Part shown: one piece after another, positions 51,333-60,460 of the stretch
How the letters are laid out: each line of letters starts with the position of its first letter
Numbering within the stretch: position 1 is the first letter of the stretch
NCBI RefSeq assembly: GCF_022815645.1
Contig: NZ_JALGRO010000003.1
Location: 288,722 to 352,721, forward strand
Direction: 5' to 3'
DNA from: Curtobacterium sp. VKM Ac-2922
Lineage (GTDB): Bacteria; Actinomycetota; Actinomycetes; Actinomycetales; Microbacteriaceae
DNA length: 64,000 nt
Made by a program: the position numbers and the translations under genes
The notes under the pieces: generated by a model
Told to the model about the DNA's origin: nothing
What the model saw: only the letters and a program-made list of their open reading frames with translations
Database searches by the model: none

Positions 51333-52604
51333 TCAGCCCTTCGGCTTCGCTGCCAGCATGCGTTCGAGGGCGACCTTGGCGTCGGCCTTCACGGCGTCCG
51401 GCACCACGATCTCGTTGAGGACCTCGCCCCGCACCAGCGCCTCGAGCACCCACGCCAGGTAGCCCGGGTGGATCCGGTACATCGTCGAGCACGGGCAGAC
51501 GACCGGGTCCAGACAGAAGATCGTGTGCTGCGGGAACTCGGCCGCCAGGCGGTTGACCATGTTGATCTCGGTGCCGATCGCGAACGTCGTCGGTTCGGTG
51601 GCGGCGGCGACGGTCCGGCGGATCAGGTCGGTGCTGCCCGCGACGTCGGCGGCGTCGACGACGGCCATCGGGCACTCGGGGTGCACGATGACCTGGACGC
51701 CCGGGTGGTCTACGCGGGCCTGGTCGATCTGCTCGACCGTGAAGCGGCGGTGCACCGAGCAGAACCCGTGCCACAGGACGACCTTCGCGGCCTGCAGGTC
51801 GTCCGCGGTGTTGCCACCCAGCGGCTTCCGCGGGTTCCACATCGGCATCAGATCGGTGCTGATCCCCATCGCCTTGGCGGTGTTGCGGCCCAGGTGCTGG
51901 TCGGGGAAGAACAGCACGCGCTGCCCCCGCTCGAACGCCCACTCGAGCACCGTCGCCGCGTTCGAGGACGTGCACACGATGCCGCCGTGCCGACCGCAGA
52001 ACGCCTTGAGGTCGGCTGCCGAGTTCATGTACGTGACCGGGATGACCGGCACGCGGCCCTCGGCGTCGGGCTCGGTGCCGTACACCGACTCGAGCTCGGC
52101 CCACGCGGCCTCGACGCTGTCGATGTCGGCCATGTCGGCCATCGAGCAGCCCGCGGCCAGGTTCGGCAGGATCACGTGCTGGTCGTCGCGGGCCAGGACG
52201 TCGGCCGTCTCGGCCATGAAGTGCACGCCGCAGAAGACGATCGCCTGGGCGTCGGGCTTGGTGAGCGCGGCGTTGGCGAGCTGGAACGAGTCGCCCAGGA
52301 AGTCGGCGTGCCGGACCACCTCGTCGCGCTGGTAGAAGTGTCCGAGCACGACGACCCGGTCGCCCAGGGTCGCCTTCGCGCGCTCGATGCGCTCGTGCAG
52401 TTCGTCCACCGGGGCGGTCTTGTACTCGTCCGGGATCACGCCCTGGCGCGGTGCCGAGGTCGGGATGACGTCGGACATCGACGAGCCGGGGCCGTAGCCG
52501 GGCCGGTCGTCGAAGTCCCAGGTCGGCATCGCCAGGTCGGGCGTGCAGGTGCTGCCCGCGGCGCGGCCGTTGGAGATGAGCTCGATGGTGGTGGCGATGG
52601 ACAC
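51333..52604 (-). CDS. nadA: Quinolinate synthase
   Basis: A 423-residue [4Fe-4S] enzyme that condenses iminoaspartate with dihydroxyacetone phosphate. The three cluster cysteines lie in IVFCGVHFMAE, GGIVCTSSN and LDPVVCPCSTM. Other motifs are GHFYQRDEV, LAAGCSMADM and HPECP. The long form with an N-terminal extension of about 60 residues is usual in actinobacteria. The GTG start is eight bases after the nrtR stop and preceded by GGTAGGAA. Confidence 0.95.
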   Translation of the reverse strand: MSIATTIELISNGRAAGSTCTPDLAMPTWDFDDRPGYGPGSSMSDVIPTSAPRQGVIPDEYKTAPVDELHERIERAKATLGDRVVVLGHFYQRDEVVRHADFLGDSFQLANAALTKPDAQAIVFCGVHFMAETADVLARDDQHVILPNLAAGCSMADMADIDSVEAAWAELESVYGTEPDAEGRVPVIPVTYMNSAADLKAFCGRHGGIVCTSSNAATVLEWAFERGQRVLFFPDQHLGRNTAKAMGISTDLMPMWNPRKPLGGNTADDLQAAKVVLWHGFCSVHRRFTVEQIDQARVDHPGVQVIVHPECPMAVVDAADVAGSTDLIRRTVAAATEPTTFAIGTEINMVNRLAAEFPQHTIFCLDPVVCPCSTMYRIHPGYLAWVLEALVRGEVLNEIVVPDAVKADAKVALERMLAAKPKG

Positions 52605-52612
52605 GCGGGTTC

Positions 52613-53374
52613 CTACCGTTTCGTGCTGGCTGGCTGGAGCGGAGTGGCGTCGGCCTGGTGCTGTGGCGCACCGGGTCGACGCTTGGTGGCACCGGGCTGG
52701 AGCGGGCCGTTGTCCGCGTAGGCCAGGTCGGGGTTCGAGCGGTACAGCCGGGCCGGGCGGTGCCGGTCCCCGCTCGTGGTCTCGTCGGTGGCGATCACCG
52801 CGTCGGACTGCGCGACCTGCCGGCGGAAGTTCGCCGGGTCGAGCGGCTTGCCGAGGACGGCTTCGTACACGGCACGCAGCTCGGCGAGCGTGAACCGGTC
52901 CCCCAGGAACGCCTGCGCGATCCGCGAGTACGACATCTTGGTGCGCAGCCGCCACAGCGCGTACTCGGCGATGCGGTCGTGGTCGAACGCCATCGGCGGG
53001 TGCTCGTCCGCCAGGAACCAGCGCACGTTCCAGTCGTCGGGCACCGTGCTGGCTTCGTCCGGACGCACCAGGGCCCAGTAGACGATCGACACCACGCGGG
53101 TGGGCGAGCGGTCGACGTCACCGAAGGCGTAGAGCTGCTCGAGGTAGCGCGGCTGCACGTTCGTCGTCTCGCGCAGACGGGCGGCCGCCGAGTCCTCGAG
53201 CCCCTCGTCCGGTCCGACCCAGCCGCCGGGCAGCGCCCACGAACCCCGGTACGGCTCAGTCGTGCGACGGACCAGGGGCATCCACAGCGCCGGGACGCCG
53301 GTGTCGGGGTGTGGGCGCAACGCGACGATCACGGTCGAGACCGCGACGCGGATGCCCTCGTCCATCGTCCCCAC
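52613..53374 (-). CDS. nrtR: NrtR-type NUDIX transcriptional regulator of NAD synthesis
   Basis: A 253-residue protein. Residues about 8-150 are a NUDIX domain whose box is degenerate (GGWVGPDEGLEDSAAARLRE followed by TTNV in place of the catalytic EExG), consistent with ADP-ribose sensing instead of hydrolysis. Residues 155-200 form the C-terminal winged helix (FTLAELRAVYEAVLGKPLDPANFRR). A tail of about 50 residues is disordered. It is the first gene of the nadA-nadB-nadC-desulfurase operon and, like characterised NrtR proteins, should repress it. The start may be this GTG or the ATG at 53363-53365. Confidence 0.9.
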   Translation of the reverse strand: MGTMDEGIRVAVSTVIVALRPHPDTGVPALWMPLVRRTTEPYRGSWALPGGWVGPDEGLEDSAAARLRETTNVQPRYLEQLYAFGDVDRSPTRVVSIVYWALVRPDEASTVPDDWNVRWFLADEHPPMAFDHDRIAEYALWRLRTKMSYSRIAQAFLGDRFTLAELRAVYEAVLGKPLDPANFRRQVAQSDAVIATDETTSGDRHRPARLYRSNPDLAYADNGPLQPGATKRRPGAPQHQADATPLQPASTKR

Positions 53375-53399
53375 CGCCCATCGTGTTCAGGTCATTCCG

Positions 53400-53416
53400 A
53401 CCCGAAGTGTTCGGGT
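53400..53416 (-). promoter_or_regulatory. Candidate NrtR operator
   Basis: ACCCGAA-GTG-TTCGGGT is a perfect 7+3+7 dyad 26 bases before the nrtR start, in the expected promoter region. It is the only such site seen near the operon. Confidence 0.6.
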
Positions 53417-53497
53417 TGAGAAGACACTATCACCACGTCGCGGTTTCGTGACACGGCCGAGACGATCCGGAAACACGTCCGGCCTAGCGTGGCTGGC

Positions 53498-53779
53498 ATG
53501 ACAACGGTGACACGGGTCCACGCCGTCGTGACGGGGACCGTCCAGGGGGTCGGGTTCCGGTACTGGACGGCACGCAAGGCCGACGGTCTCGAACTCGTGG
53601 GGTACGCACGCAACCTGTTCGACGGCACGGTCGAGGTCGAGGCGGAGGGGCCGTCCGCTGCCGTCGACGCGCTGGTCGAACTGCTGCACGCCGGCCCACC
53701 GAGCGCGACCGTGACCACCGTCACCACACGCGCGGTGGTGCCGCACGGCGACGCGGAGTCGTTCGACATCCTGCACTGA
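53498..53779 (+). CDS. acyP: Acylphosphatase
   Basis: A 93-residue enzyme that hydrolyses carboxyl-phosphate bonds. The signature GTVQGVGFRYWTARKA carries the catalytic Arg, and VGYARNLFDGTVEVEAEG carries the catalytic Asn. TAGCGT (53485-53490) ends seven bases before the ATG, which decides the start against an in-frame GTG three codons earlier. It is divergent from the NAD operon. Confidence 0.93.
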   Translation: MTTVTRVHAVVTGTVQGVGFRYWTARKADGLELVGYARNLFDGTVEVEAEGPSAAVDALVELLHAGPPSATVTTVTTRAVVPHGDAESFDILH

Positions 53780-53833
53780 CCGTTCATGCGTCGATGTCGG
53801 CGTGTCGTGGAATGATCGAATCCGTTCAGGTGC

Positions 53834-53845
53834 TGCACCGGTGCA
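53834..53845. promoter_or_regulatory. Palindrome upstream of the MFS gene
   Basis: TGCACCGGTGCA is a perfect 12-base palindrome within a longer GGTGC...GCACC setting, about 95 bases before the transporter start. It could be a repressor site. Confidence 0.3.
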
Positions 53846-53939
53846 CCGCCCGTCGACTGCTCGTCCGGTCGATGCACGTCGTCTCGACGCACCTTCCCTC
53901 GACGCCCGTTCCACCGACTCTCGTTCGGAGCCACACCCC

Positions 53940-55433
53940 ATGACCGACCACGCCATCGACACCGCGCCGCGCACCGGCAGTCTCGCGCAGCCGCCGGTCC
54001 GGAGTGCCGCCGACGACCGGCTCGTGATCGGGCTGCTGCTCGTGTCCGCCTTCGTCGTCATCCTCAACGAGACGATCATGGGTGTGGCCCTGCCCCGCCT
54101 GATGGACGACCTCGACATCAGCGCCGCGACCGGACAGTGGCTCACCACCGGGTTCCTGCTCACGATGGCGGTCGTCATCCCGATCACCGGGTTCCTGATC
54201 CAGCGGTTCACCACACGCTCGGTCTTCGTCGCGGCGATGAGCCTGTTCTCCGCCGGCACCCTCATCGCGCTGATCGCCCCCGGGTTCTCGGTGCTGCTGA
54301 TCGGCCGCATCGTGCAGGCCAGCGGCACGGCGATCATGATGCCGCTGCTGATGACCACCGTGCTGACCCTCGTCGACCCCGCGCACCGCGGCCGGATCAT
54401 GGGCAACATCTCGATCGTCATCTCGGTGGCACCGGCCGTCGGCCCGACCATCTCGGGGCTGATCCTCAACGCGTTCTCGTGGCGCTGGCTGTTCGGCTTC
54501 GTGCTGCCGATCGCGATCGCCGCGCTGGTCCTCGGCCTGGTGAAGGTCCGGAACGTCGGCACCCCGCGTCGGGCTCCGCTCGACGTGGCGTCCGTGATCC
54601 TGTCCGCGTTCGCGTTCGGTGGCATCGTCTACGGCCTGTCGAGCATCGCCGAGATCGCGACGACCGGCCCGGTGCTGCCGGTCGCGGCCCTGGTGGTCGG
54701 CGCCGTCGCGCTGACGCTGTTCATCCTGCGACAGACGCGGCTGCAGCGCGATGACCGTGCCCTGCTCGACCTGCGCACGTTCCGGACGAAGGGCTTCACC
54801 GTCCCGATCGTGGGGATGGGCCTGGCCTTCCTGGTGATGCTCGGCACGCTCATCCTGCTGCCGATCTACCTCGAGCGTGTGCTCGGGCTCGACGTCCTGA
54901 ACGTCGGACTGCTCCTGCTCCCCGGCGGACTGCTGATGGGGCTGCTCTCCCCCGTCGTCGGCCGGATCTACGACCGACACGGTCCGCGCGTGCTGCTCAT
55001 CCCGGGCACGATCGTGATCAGTGTCGTGATGTGGGCGCTGTCCTCCGTCGGCACGGACACGAGCGTGTGGTTCGTCCTCGGCGCCCACGTCGTCCTGAGC
55101 CTCGGCCTGGCGCTGACCTTCACGCCGCTGTTCACCGCGGCGCTCGGCGGGCTGCCCCCGAAGCTCTACTCGCACGGCAGCGCGGTGCTCGGCACGGCGC
55201 AGCAGCTGGCGGGCGCTGCCGGTACCGCGCTGTTCGTCACGCTGCTGACCATCGGCGCGGCGACCGTCGGCGCGGGGTCCGGTGCGGATGCCCTGGCGTC
55301 GGCGACGGCCTCGGGTGTGCGCACGGCGTTCCTGGTGGGCGGGGTGATCTCGCTGTTCGGGATCCTGGCCGCGTGCTTCGTGCGCAAGCCGGTCACCCCC
55401 GAGGGCGCCCCCACGCCCCCGCCCGCGCACTAG
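53940..55433 (+). CDS. MFS transporter, DHA2-type (LmrB-like) drug efflux
   Basis: A 497-residue membrane protein with about 14 helices. VVILNETIMGVALPRLMDDL in helix 1, the motif A-like loop after helix 2 (IQRFTTRSVF) and IVQASGTAIMMPLLMTTVL mark the EmrB/LmrB family of proton antiporters. An alternative start at 53802 in the same frame would add 46 residues without conservation. No regulator is adjacent. Confidence 0.88.
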   Translation: MTDHAIDTAPRTGSLAQPPVRSAADDRLVIGLLLVSAFVVILNETIMGVALPRLMDDLDISAATGQWLTTGFLLTMAVVIPITGFLIQRFTTRSVFVAAMSLFSAGTLIALIAPGFSVLLIGRIVQASGTAIMMPLLMTTVLTLVDPAHRGRIMGNISIVISVAPAVGPTISGLILNAFSWRWLFGFVLPIAIAALVLGLVKVRNVGTPRRAPLDVASVILSAFAFGGIVYGLSSIAEIATTGPVLPVAALVVGAVALTLFILRQTRLQRDDRALLDLRTFRTKGFTVPIVGMGLAFLVMLGTLILLPIYLERVLGLDVLNVGLLLLPGGLLMGLLSPVVGRIYDRHGPRVLLIPGTIVISVVMWALSSVGTDTSVWFVLGAHVVLSLGLALTFTPLFTAALGGLPPKLYSHGSAVLGTAQQLAGAAGTALFVTLLTIGAATVGAGSGADALASATASGVRTAFLVGGVISLFGILAACFVRKPVTPEGAPTPPPAH

Positions 55434-55475
55434 CTCGTCGGGCCGCCGCGGCCGCGCCGCCCCCCCCGCGCGCGC

Positions 55476-55540
55476 TTCGCACCCCCGCACGAACACCGCG
55501 CCCCGTCACCCCGGGGCGCGATGTTCGTACGGGGGTGCAA
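55476..55540. repeat. Long inverted repeat, copy 2 of the second palindrome family
   Basis: TTCGCACCCCCGCACGAACA... with GCGCCCC pairs with GGGGCGCGATG then TTCGTACGGGGGTGCAA. Core GCGCCCC/GGGGCGCGATG and the outer CACCCC/GGGGTGC match the copy at 24824. It lies after the MFS gene and before the alditol oxidase gene. Confidence 0.85.
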
Positions 55541-55617
55541 CACGCGACACCCGGCCCGCCGCGGGCCCGGAACCCCACCGCCCCGCTCCTGTCACCCGCG
55601 CGTGGCATCGTGGGCGC

Positions 55618-56880
55618 ATGCCCTCGACGACGAGCGAACTGAACTGGTCCGGCACCGTGACGTACGGCGCAGCACGCGTCGAACGCCCGACCTCGCTGGA
55701 CGACGCCGCCGCCATCGTCGCCCGCGAGCCACGCGTGCACGGCCTCGGCACCCGGCACTCGTTCAACGACGTCGCGGACACCCCCGGGGTGCTGCTCGAC
55801 CTGACGCAGGTGCCCACCGACCTGCAGGTGGACCGGGCAGCGGACGGCACGACGGTCACCCTCGGCGCGGGCACCCGGTACGGCGACGTCGCCCCCGAGC
55901 TCGACGCGCTCGGCCTGGCCCTGCACAACACGGGCTCCCTGCCCCACATCTCGGTCGGCGGCGCGATCGCCACCGGCACGCACGGCTCCGGCACGACGCT
56001 CGGTTCGCTCAGCACGGCCGTGCGCGGGCTCGAGCTGCTCGGGCCCGACGGCACGACCCGCACGGTCTCCCACACCGACCCCGACTTCCCCGGCACGGTG
56101 CTGCACCTGGGGCTGCTCGGGATCGTCACCCGCGTCACGCTCGCCGTCGAACCGACCTACCGGATGCGCCAGGACGCCTACGGCCCGTTCCCGTGGCGCA
56201 CGTTCCTGGACCACGCCGCCGAGATCCACGCCGCCGGGTACTCGGTCTGCGCGTACACGCGCTTCGGCAACGACGACGACACAGGCCCCCGACCCGGTGC
56301 GATCGGCGAGGTCCTCGTCAAGTCCCGCGCCGAGCACGTCCCCGACGACCTGTTCGGCGTCCCGCGGCTGCCGGGCACCCCGGGCGATGCGCACCGCACC
56401 GCCCGCGACGGGTCGATGGGCCCGTGGTGGGACCGGCTGCCACACTTCCCGATCGCGTCCGTCCCCTCGCACGGCTCCGAGGTGCAGAGCGAGCACTTCG
56501 TGCCCCTCCGGCACGCGGCCGCCGCCCTCGACGCCCTGCGCGGCCTGGCCGACCGCATCCAGCCGCACCTGCACGTCGCCGAGCTCCGCACGATGGCCGC
56601 GGACGACCTGTGGCTCAGCCCCACCCAGGGTCAGGACGTGTTCTGCATCGCCTTCACGTGGAAGAAGCACCCCGAGCAGGTGGCGGCGCTGCTGCCCGAC
56701 CTCGAGGCGCGCCTGGCACCCCTCGGCGGTCGTCCGCACTGGGGCAAGACGAGCTCGCTCGGCGCCGACGCGATCGCGGCGCTCTACCCGCGGCTGCCCG
56801 CGTTCCGTGCGCTGGTCGGCCGCGCCGACCCGGACCGGACGTTCGCATCCGCGTTCGGCGAGCGGGTGCTCCGGACCTGA
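55618..56880 (+). CDS. FAD-linked alditol/xylitol oxidase-like enzyme
   Basis: A 420-residue VAO-type flavoprotein. The FAD domain includes VHGLGTRHSFNDVAD, where the His corresponds to the covalent FAD attachment residue of Streptomyces AldO, and SVGGAIATGTHGSG. The cap domain ends with HWGKTSSLGADAIAALYPRLPAF, again as in AldO and XyoA. It probably oxidises a polyol to an aldose with release of H2O2, in the cytoplasm. A CATCGT hexamer six bases before the ATG may be a leaderless-type -10. Confidence 0.87.
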   Translation: MPSTTSELNWSGTVTYGAARVERPTSLDDAAAIVAREPRVHGLGTRHSFNDVADTPGVLLDLTQVPTDLQVDRAADGTTVTLGAGTRYGDVAPELDALGLALHNTGSLPHISVGGAIATGTHGSGTTLGSLSTAVRGLELLGPDGTTRTVSHTDPDFPGTVLHLGLLGIVTRVTLAVEPTYRMRQDAYGPFPWRTFLDHAAEIHAAGYSVCAYTRFGNDDDTGPRPGAIGEVLVKSRAEHVPDDLFGVPRLPGTPGDAHRTARDGSMGPWWDRLPHFPIASVPSHGSEVQSEHFVPLRHAAAALDALRGLADRIQPHLHVAELRTMAADDLWLSPTQGQDVFCIAFTWKKHPEQVAALLPDLEARLAPLGGRPHWGKTSSLGADAIAALYPRLPAFRALVGRADPDRTFASAFGERVLRT

Positions 56881-56881
56881 G

Positions 56882-56895
56882 CCGGGCCTCCCGTC
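56882..56895 (-). repeat. Fragment of the terminator palindrome
   Basis: CCGGGCCTCCCGTC is the right arm of the family at 4088, directly after the oxidase stop; the left arm is missing. Confidence 0.55.
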
Positions 56896-56967
56896 TGCAC
56901 CACGGAACACGTCGCGACGCGACCCCTCGGACCCGCCTGGAGGCTCCACCCGCCACCGCACGACACC

Positions 56968-57462
56968 TCACGCCAACGGCGTGGTCACCTTCGTGTCGCC
57001 GTCCCAGTGCCGCAGACCGCCCACCGTCAGCACCTCGGGCAGGGGCGCGTCGGCAGTGATCGCCCGGAGCCCCGCGCCCAGGTCGACGTCGCGGATCCGC
57101 CGGGCGAGGGTCAGGTGCGGCGCCCACCGGCCAGGAGCCGACGAGTCGACCGCGTCCGGCGCCCCACGGTGCACGGCCCGGTGGAAGCGGGCCAGGGACT
57201 CGTCGACGACCACGCCCAGCCCGAACACGTGCCGGCCGGGCCCGGCGGGGAACAGCAGCACGCCCGCGACCCGCAGTGCGGTGGGCAGGGGCTCGTCGAG
57301 CGGTCCGGGAACCGGCACCGACTCCCCCGCGACCAGGGTGACGTGCGGGTCGTTGGTGCCGGCGTGCCCCAGGCTCGGCAGCTCCGCGGCGACGAGCGCC
57401 TGCCACAGCGCCCGGACCGCCCGGTCCGAGGCGTCGTCGAGGACGAGTTCGATGCTGCGCAC
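56968..57462 (-). CDS. 2H phosphoesterase / 2'-5' RNA ligase family protein
   Basis: A 164-residue protein with the two HxT motifs of the LigT/2H superfamily: HVTLVAG at about residue 43 and HLTLARR at about 122. The family cleaves or joins 2',5' linkages or cyclic phosphates in RNA. The start is taken as the GTG at 57460-57462; longer forms add Arg-rich sequence that is not conserved. It is tail-to-tail with the oxidase gene. Confidence 0.83.
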   Translation of the reverse strand: MRSIELVLDDASDRAVRALWQALVAAELPSLGHAGTNDPHVTLVAGESVPVPGPLDEPLPTALRVAGVLLFPAGPGRHVFGLGVVVDESLARFHRAVHRGAPDAVDSSAPGRWAPHLTLARRIRDVDLGAGLRAITADAPLPEVLTVGGLRHWDGDTKVTTPLA

Positions 57463-57665
57463 TCGTCCGATTCTGCACACGGCACCTGCACGCGGCGGCC
57501 GCGCCCGCACGCGACGCCGGCACGCGACGCCCGTCTTCCGGCGCAGGCCGTCTCCCGGTACGGGTCGTAACACGGCGGAACGCGAATCGCCCCCGTGTGC
57601 ACCGCCGGGCACACTCGGTGCAGTCCACGAGCGTGTGACCCCCGCCAGCCCACGAGGAGCACCCC

Positions 57666-58619
57666 ATGACCGCACCCGCCCTGCCCGACAAGCCCAAGCG
57701 CAAGCGCCCGGTCGGCTGGATCGTCGCCGCCGCGGTGGTCGTCGTCGCGATCATCATCGCCGTCGTCGCCGTCGCCGTCCGCTCCGGTGGATCGTCGGAC
57801 GCCGCTGCCGGTGGCTCGAACGCCGCGCCGAAGACCGTGACGATCGGTGTCGCGGACAAGTCGCTGCCGTACTGGAACACGTACGTCGACCTCGCGAAGC
57901 AGCAGCTCAACGTGACCGTGAAGCTGCAGAACTTCTCGGACTACTCGCTGCCGAACCCCGCGCTCAAGGACAAGCAGATCGACATCAACCAGTTCCAGCA
58001 CATCCAGTACCTGGCGAACTACAACGTGACCTCGGACGACGACCTGCAGCCGATCGGCGCGACGGCCGTGTACCCGCTGCCGCTGTACTCAACGAAGGTC
58101 GCCAAGCCGTCGGAGTTCCAGGACGGCGCGAAGATCGCGATCCCGAACGACGCCATCAACGAGGCCCGCGCGCTCCTGGTGCTGCAGTCCGCGAACCTGC
58201 TCGAGCTCAAGGGCGGCGGCAACGCGTTCTCCACGGTCGCCGACATCACCTCGCACAAGGTCGACGTCCAGCCGCTCGACGCCTCGCAGACCGCGAACGC
58301 GCTGCAGCAGGGCTCGGTGGACGGCTCGGTCGTCAACGTGAACTACGCCACGTCGGCCGGGCTCGACACGAAGGACGCCATCTTCCAGGACGACCCGAAG
58401 AGCGCCTCCGCCGCCCCCTACGTCAACGTCTTCACGGTGCGCGACGCCGACAAGGACAACGCCACGTACCTGTCGCTGGCGAAGCTGTTCCAGGACGACG
58501 CCGTGCAGAAGGTGTTCGCGAAGGACTACCCCGACGCCGTGACCAGCGACGCGAGCCCCGCGACGCTCCAGAAGGAACTCACGACCGTCGAGCAGGACGC
58601 GAAGGCGGCAACGAAGTAG
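57666..58619 (+). CDS. metQ: MetQ/NlpA-family substrate-binding protein, membrane-anchored
   Basis: A 317-residue NlpA-type receptor for methionine or a similar amino acid: KTVTIGVADKSLPYW, DINQFQHIQYLANYN, YPLPLYSTK and IAIPNDAINEARALL are typical. Most homologues are lipoproteins, but here the N-terminus is a Lys/Arg-rich segment and one transmembrane helix (residues 17-38) with no lipobox cysteine, so it is probably held by an uncleaved anchor. A GAGGAG site precedes the ATG. It heads the metQ-metN-metI operon. Confidence 0.87.
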   Translation: MTAPALPDKPKRKRPVGWIVAAAVVVVAIIIAVVAVAVRSGGSSDAAAGGSNAAPKTVTIGVADKSLPYWNTYVDLAKQQLNVTVKLQNFSDYSLPNPALKDKQIDINQFQHIQYLANYNVTSDDDLQPIGATAVYPLPLYSTKVAKPSEFQDGAKIAIPNDAINEARALLVLQSANLLELKGGGNAFSTVADITSHKVDVQPLDASQTANALQQGSVDGSVVNVNYATSAGLDTKDAIFQDDPKSASAAPYVNVFTVRDADKDNATYLSLAKLFQDDAVQKVFAKDYPDAVTSDASPATLQKELTTVEQDAKAATK

Positions 58620-59665
58620 TGGCTGCCCTGGTCGAACTCCGCGGCGTCTCCAAGTCCTACCGCCGAGCGGACACCGGCGAGACCGTGGTGGCGGTCGAGG
58701 ACGTCTCCCTCGACGTCGAGCAGGGCGAGGTGCTCGGCGTCATCGGGTACTCCGGCGCCGGCAAGTCCACCCTGGTCCGTCTGGTCAACGCCCTCGAACT
58801 GCCCACCTCGGGCACGGTCACCGTGGCGGGCCAGGAGCTGACGGCGATCCCCGAGCGGGACCGCCGTCAGGCGCGACGCCGCATCGGGATGGTCTTCCAG
58901 CAGTTCAACCTGTTCCGCTCCCGCACGATCGCCGGCAACGTGGCGTACCCGCTCAAGGTCGCCGGTGTCGCCAAGGACGAGCGCGACCGCCGCGTGGCCG
59001 AACTGCTGGACTTCGTGGGCCTGCTCGACCGGGCGTACGCCTACCCCGAGCAGCTCTCCGGCGGGCAGAAGCAGCGCGTCGGCATCGCCCGGGCGCTGGC
59101 GTCGAACCCCGAGCTGCTGCTGGCGGACGAGGCAACGAGCGCCCTCGACCCGGAGACCACCTCCGAGGTGCTGTCGCTCCTGCGCCGCGTGAACCGGGAG
59201 CTCGGCGTGACGATCATCGTCATCACGCACGAGATGGACGCCGTGCGGCAGATCGCCGACCGGGTCGCCGTGATGGAGCAGGGCCGCGTGGTCGAGGTCG
59301 GCGACGTCTACGACGTGTTCTCCGCACCGACGAACGCCGCGACCAAGCGCTTCGTCCGCACGGCGCTGCACGACCGACCCTCCCCCGAGACCCTCGTGCG
59401 CCTGCGCGAGCGGCACGCGGGCCGACTGGTCAGCGTGCAGATCACCGACGAGGCCGGGCTGCAGAACCGCATCGACCAGGTGTTCCGGTCCGCCGGGGTC
59501 ACCGCCGAGCTGGTCTACGGCGGCGTCGGCGAGATCCGCGAACGCCGCATCGGGTCGCTGACGTACGAGCTCGTCGCCCCGTCGGGTGACCGCAGCGCGA
59601 TCGACGACGTCGTCCGCGACCTGCGGGCCGCCGGTGTCACGACCGACGAGGAGGCCGCATCGTGA
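58619..59665 (+). CDS. metN: Methionine-type ABC importer ATPase
   Basis: A 348-residue ATPase. Walker A is GYSGAGKST, the Q-loop is MVFQQFNLF, the signature is LSGGQKQR, and Walker B is LLLADEATSALD, followed by the H-loop ITHEMD. Residues about 270-345 form the NIL regulatory domain that binds methionine in MetN and causes trans-inhibition. The GTG start overlaps the metQ stop by one base (TAGTG). Confidence 0.93.
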   Translation: MAALVELRGVSKSYRRADTGETVVAVEDVSLDVEQGEVLGVIGYSGAGKSTLVRLVNALELPTSGTVTVAGQELTAIPERDRRQARRRIGMVFQQFNLFRSRTIAGNVAYPLKVAGVAKDERDRRVAELLDFVGLLDRAYAYPEQLSGGQKQRVGIARALASNPELLLADEATSALDPETTSEVLSLLRRVNRELGVTIIVITHEMDAVRQIADRVAVMEQGRVVEVGDVYDVFSAPTNAATKRFVRTALHDRPSPETLVRLRERHAGRLVSVQITDEAGLQNRIDQVFRSAGVTAELVYGGVGEIRERRIGSLTYELVAPSGDRSAIDDVVRDLRAAGVTTDEEAAS

Positions 59666-60333
59666 ACAACTCGTTCCAGAGCGTCATCGACACGTTCGAC
59701 GTCTTCCTGTCCTCGGTCCGCGACACCATCGTCATGTCGCTGGTGTCGCTCGTCATCGCCGGCGTGATCGGGCTGGCACTCGGGCTGGCGCTGTACGCCA
59801 CCCGCCCGGGAAACCTGATGGGCAGCCGCACGGCGTACACGGTCATCAACCTGGTCGTGAACATCGTCCGACCCATCCCGTTCGTCATCTTCCTGGCGGC
59901 GATCGCGCCGCTGTCGCGCGTGGTGGTGCAGACGACGATCGGCGTGCCCGCGGTGACGTTCGCGATCTCGCTGGCGGCGTCGTTCGCGGTCGCCCGGATC
60001 GTCGAGCAGAACCTGCTGGGGGTCGACCCCGGTGTGGTCGAGGCGGCGCGGGCGTCGGGCGCGCACCCGGTGTCGATCCTGCTGACCGTGCTCATCCCCG
60101 AGGGCCTCGGGCCGCTGATCCTGGGCTACACGTTCATCTTCATCGGGATCGTCGACATGACCGCGCAGGGCGCACTGATCGGCGGGGGCGGTCTGGGCGA
60201 GTACGCGATCACCTACGGGTCGCAGCGCTACGACTGGTGGATCGTCTACGTGTCGGTGGCTGCGATCGTGGTCATCGTGCAGCTCGGGCAGTTCGTCGGC
60301 AACCGCCTGGCCAGGGCGACGTTGCGTCGCTGA
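59662..60333 (+). CDS. metI: Methionine-type ABC importer permease
   Basis: A 223-residue permease with five helices. The EAA loop is VEAARASGAHPVSILLTVLI. The RPIPFVIFLAAIAPLSRVVV segment matches MetI. GTG start overlapping metN by four bases (GTGA). A G/C hairpin terminator at 60338-60360 and copy 5 of the dispersed palindrome follow. Confidence 0.92.
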   Translation: MNNSFQSVIDTFDVFLSSVRDTIVMSLVSLVIAGVIGLALGLALYATRPGNLMGSRTAYTVINLVVNIVRPIPFVIFLAAIAPLSRVVVQTTIGVPAVTFAISLAASFAVARIVEQNLLGVDPGVVEAARASGAHPVSILLTVLIPEGLGPLILGYTFIFIGIVDMTAQGALIGGGGLGEYAITYGSQRYDWWIVYVSVAAIVVIVQLGQFVGNRLARATLRR

Positions 60334-60337
60334 CGCG

Positions 60338-60360
60338 CGGGGTGCGGTGGACGCACCCCG
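60338..60360 (+). terminator. Hairpin after metI
   Basis: CGGGGTGCG and CGCACCCCG form a perfect 9-bp stem with a five-base loop, four bases past the metI stop. Confidence 0.65.
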
Positions 60361-60363
60361 TCC

Positions 60364-60405
60364 GGACAGGAGGCGCGGTACCAGCTGGCACCGCGCTTCC
60401 CGTCC
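60364..60405. terminator. Terminator palindrome, copy 5 (diverged)
   Basis: GGACAGGAGGCGCGGTACCA and its near-complement share the GGTACCAGCTGGCACC-type core with copies 1 and 2 but have more mismatches. Confidence 0.65.
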
Positions 60406-60460
60406 GTCGTGTGGGTAGGTTCCCGGGTTCCCGGGTTCCCGCGTTCTCGCGGTCCCGCCT

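Noticed and set aside
57463..57665. SAM riboswitch before the methionine-type importer
   Set aside because: I looked for conserved SAM-I or SAM-II/IV core motifs in the 203-base gap and saw none.
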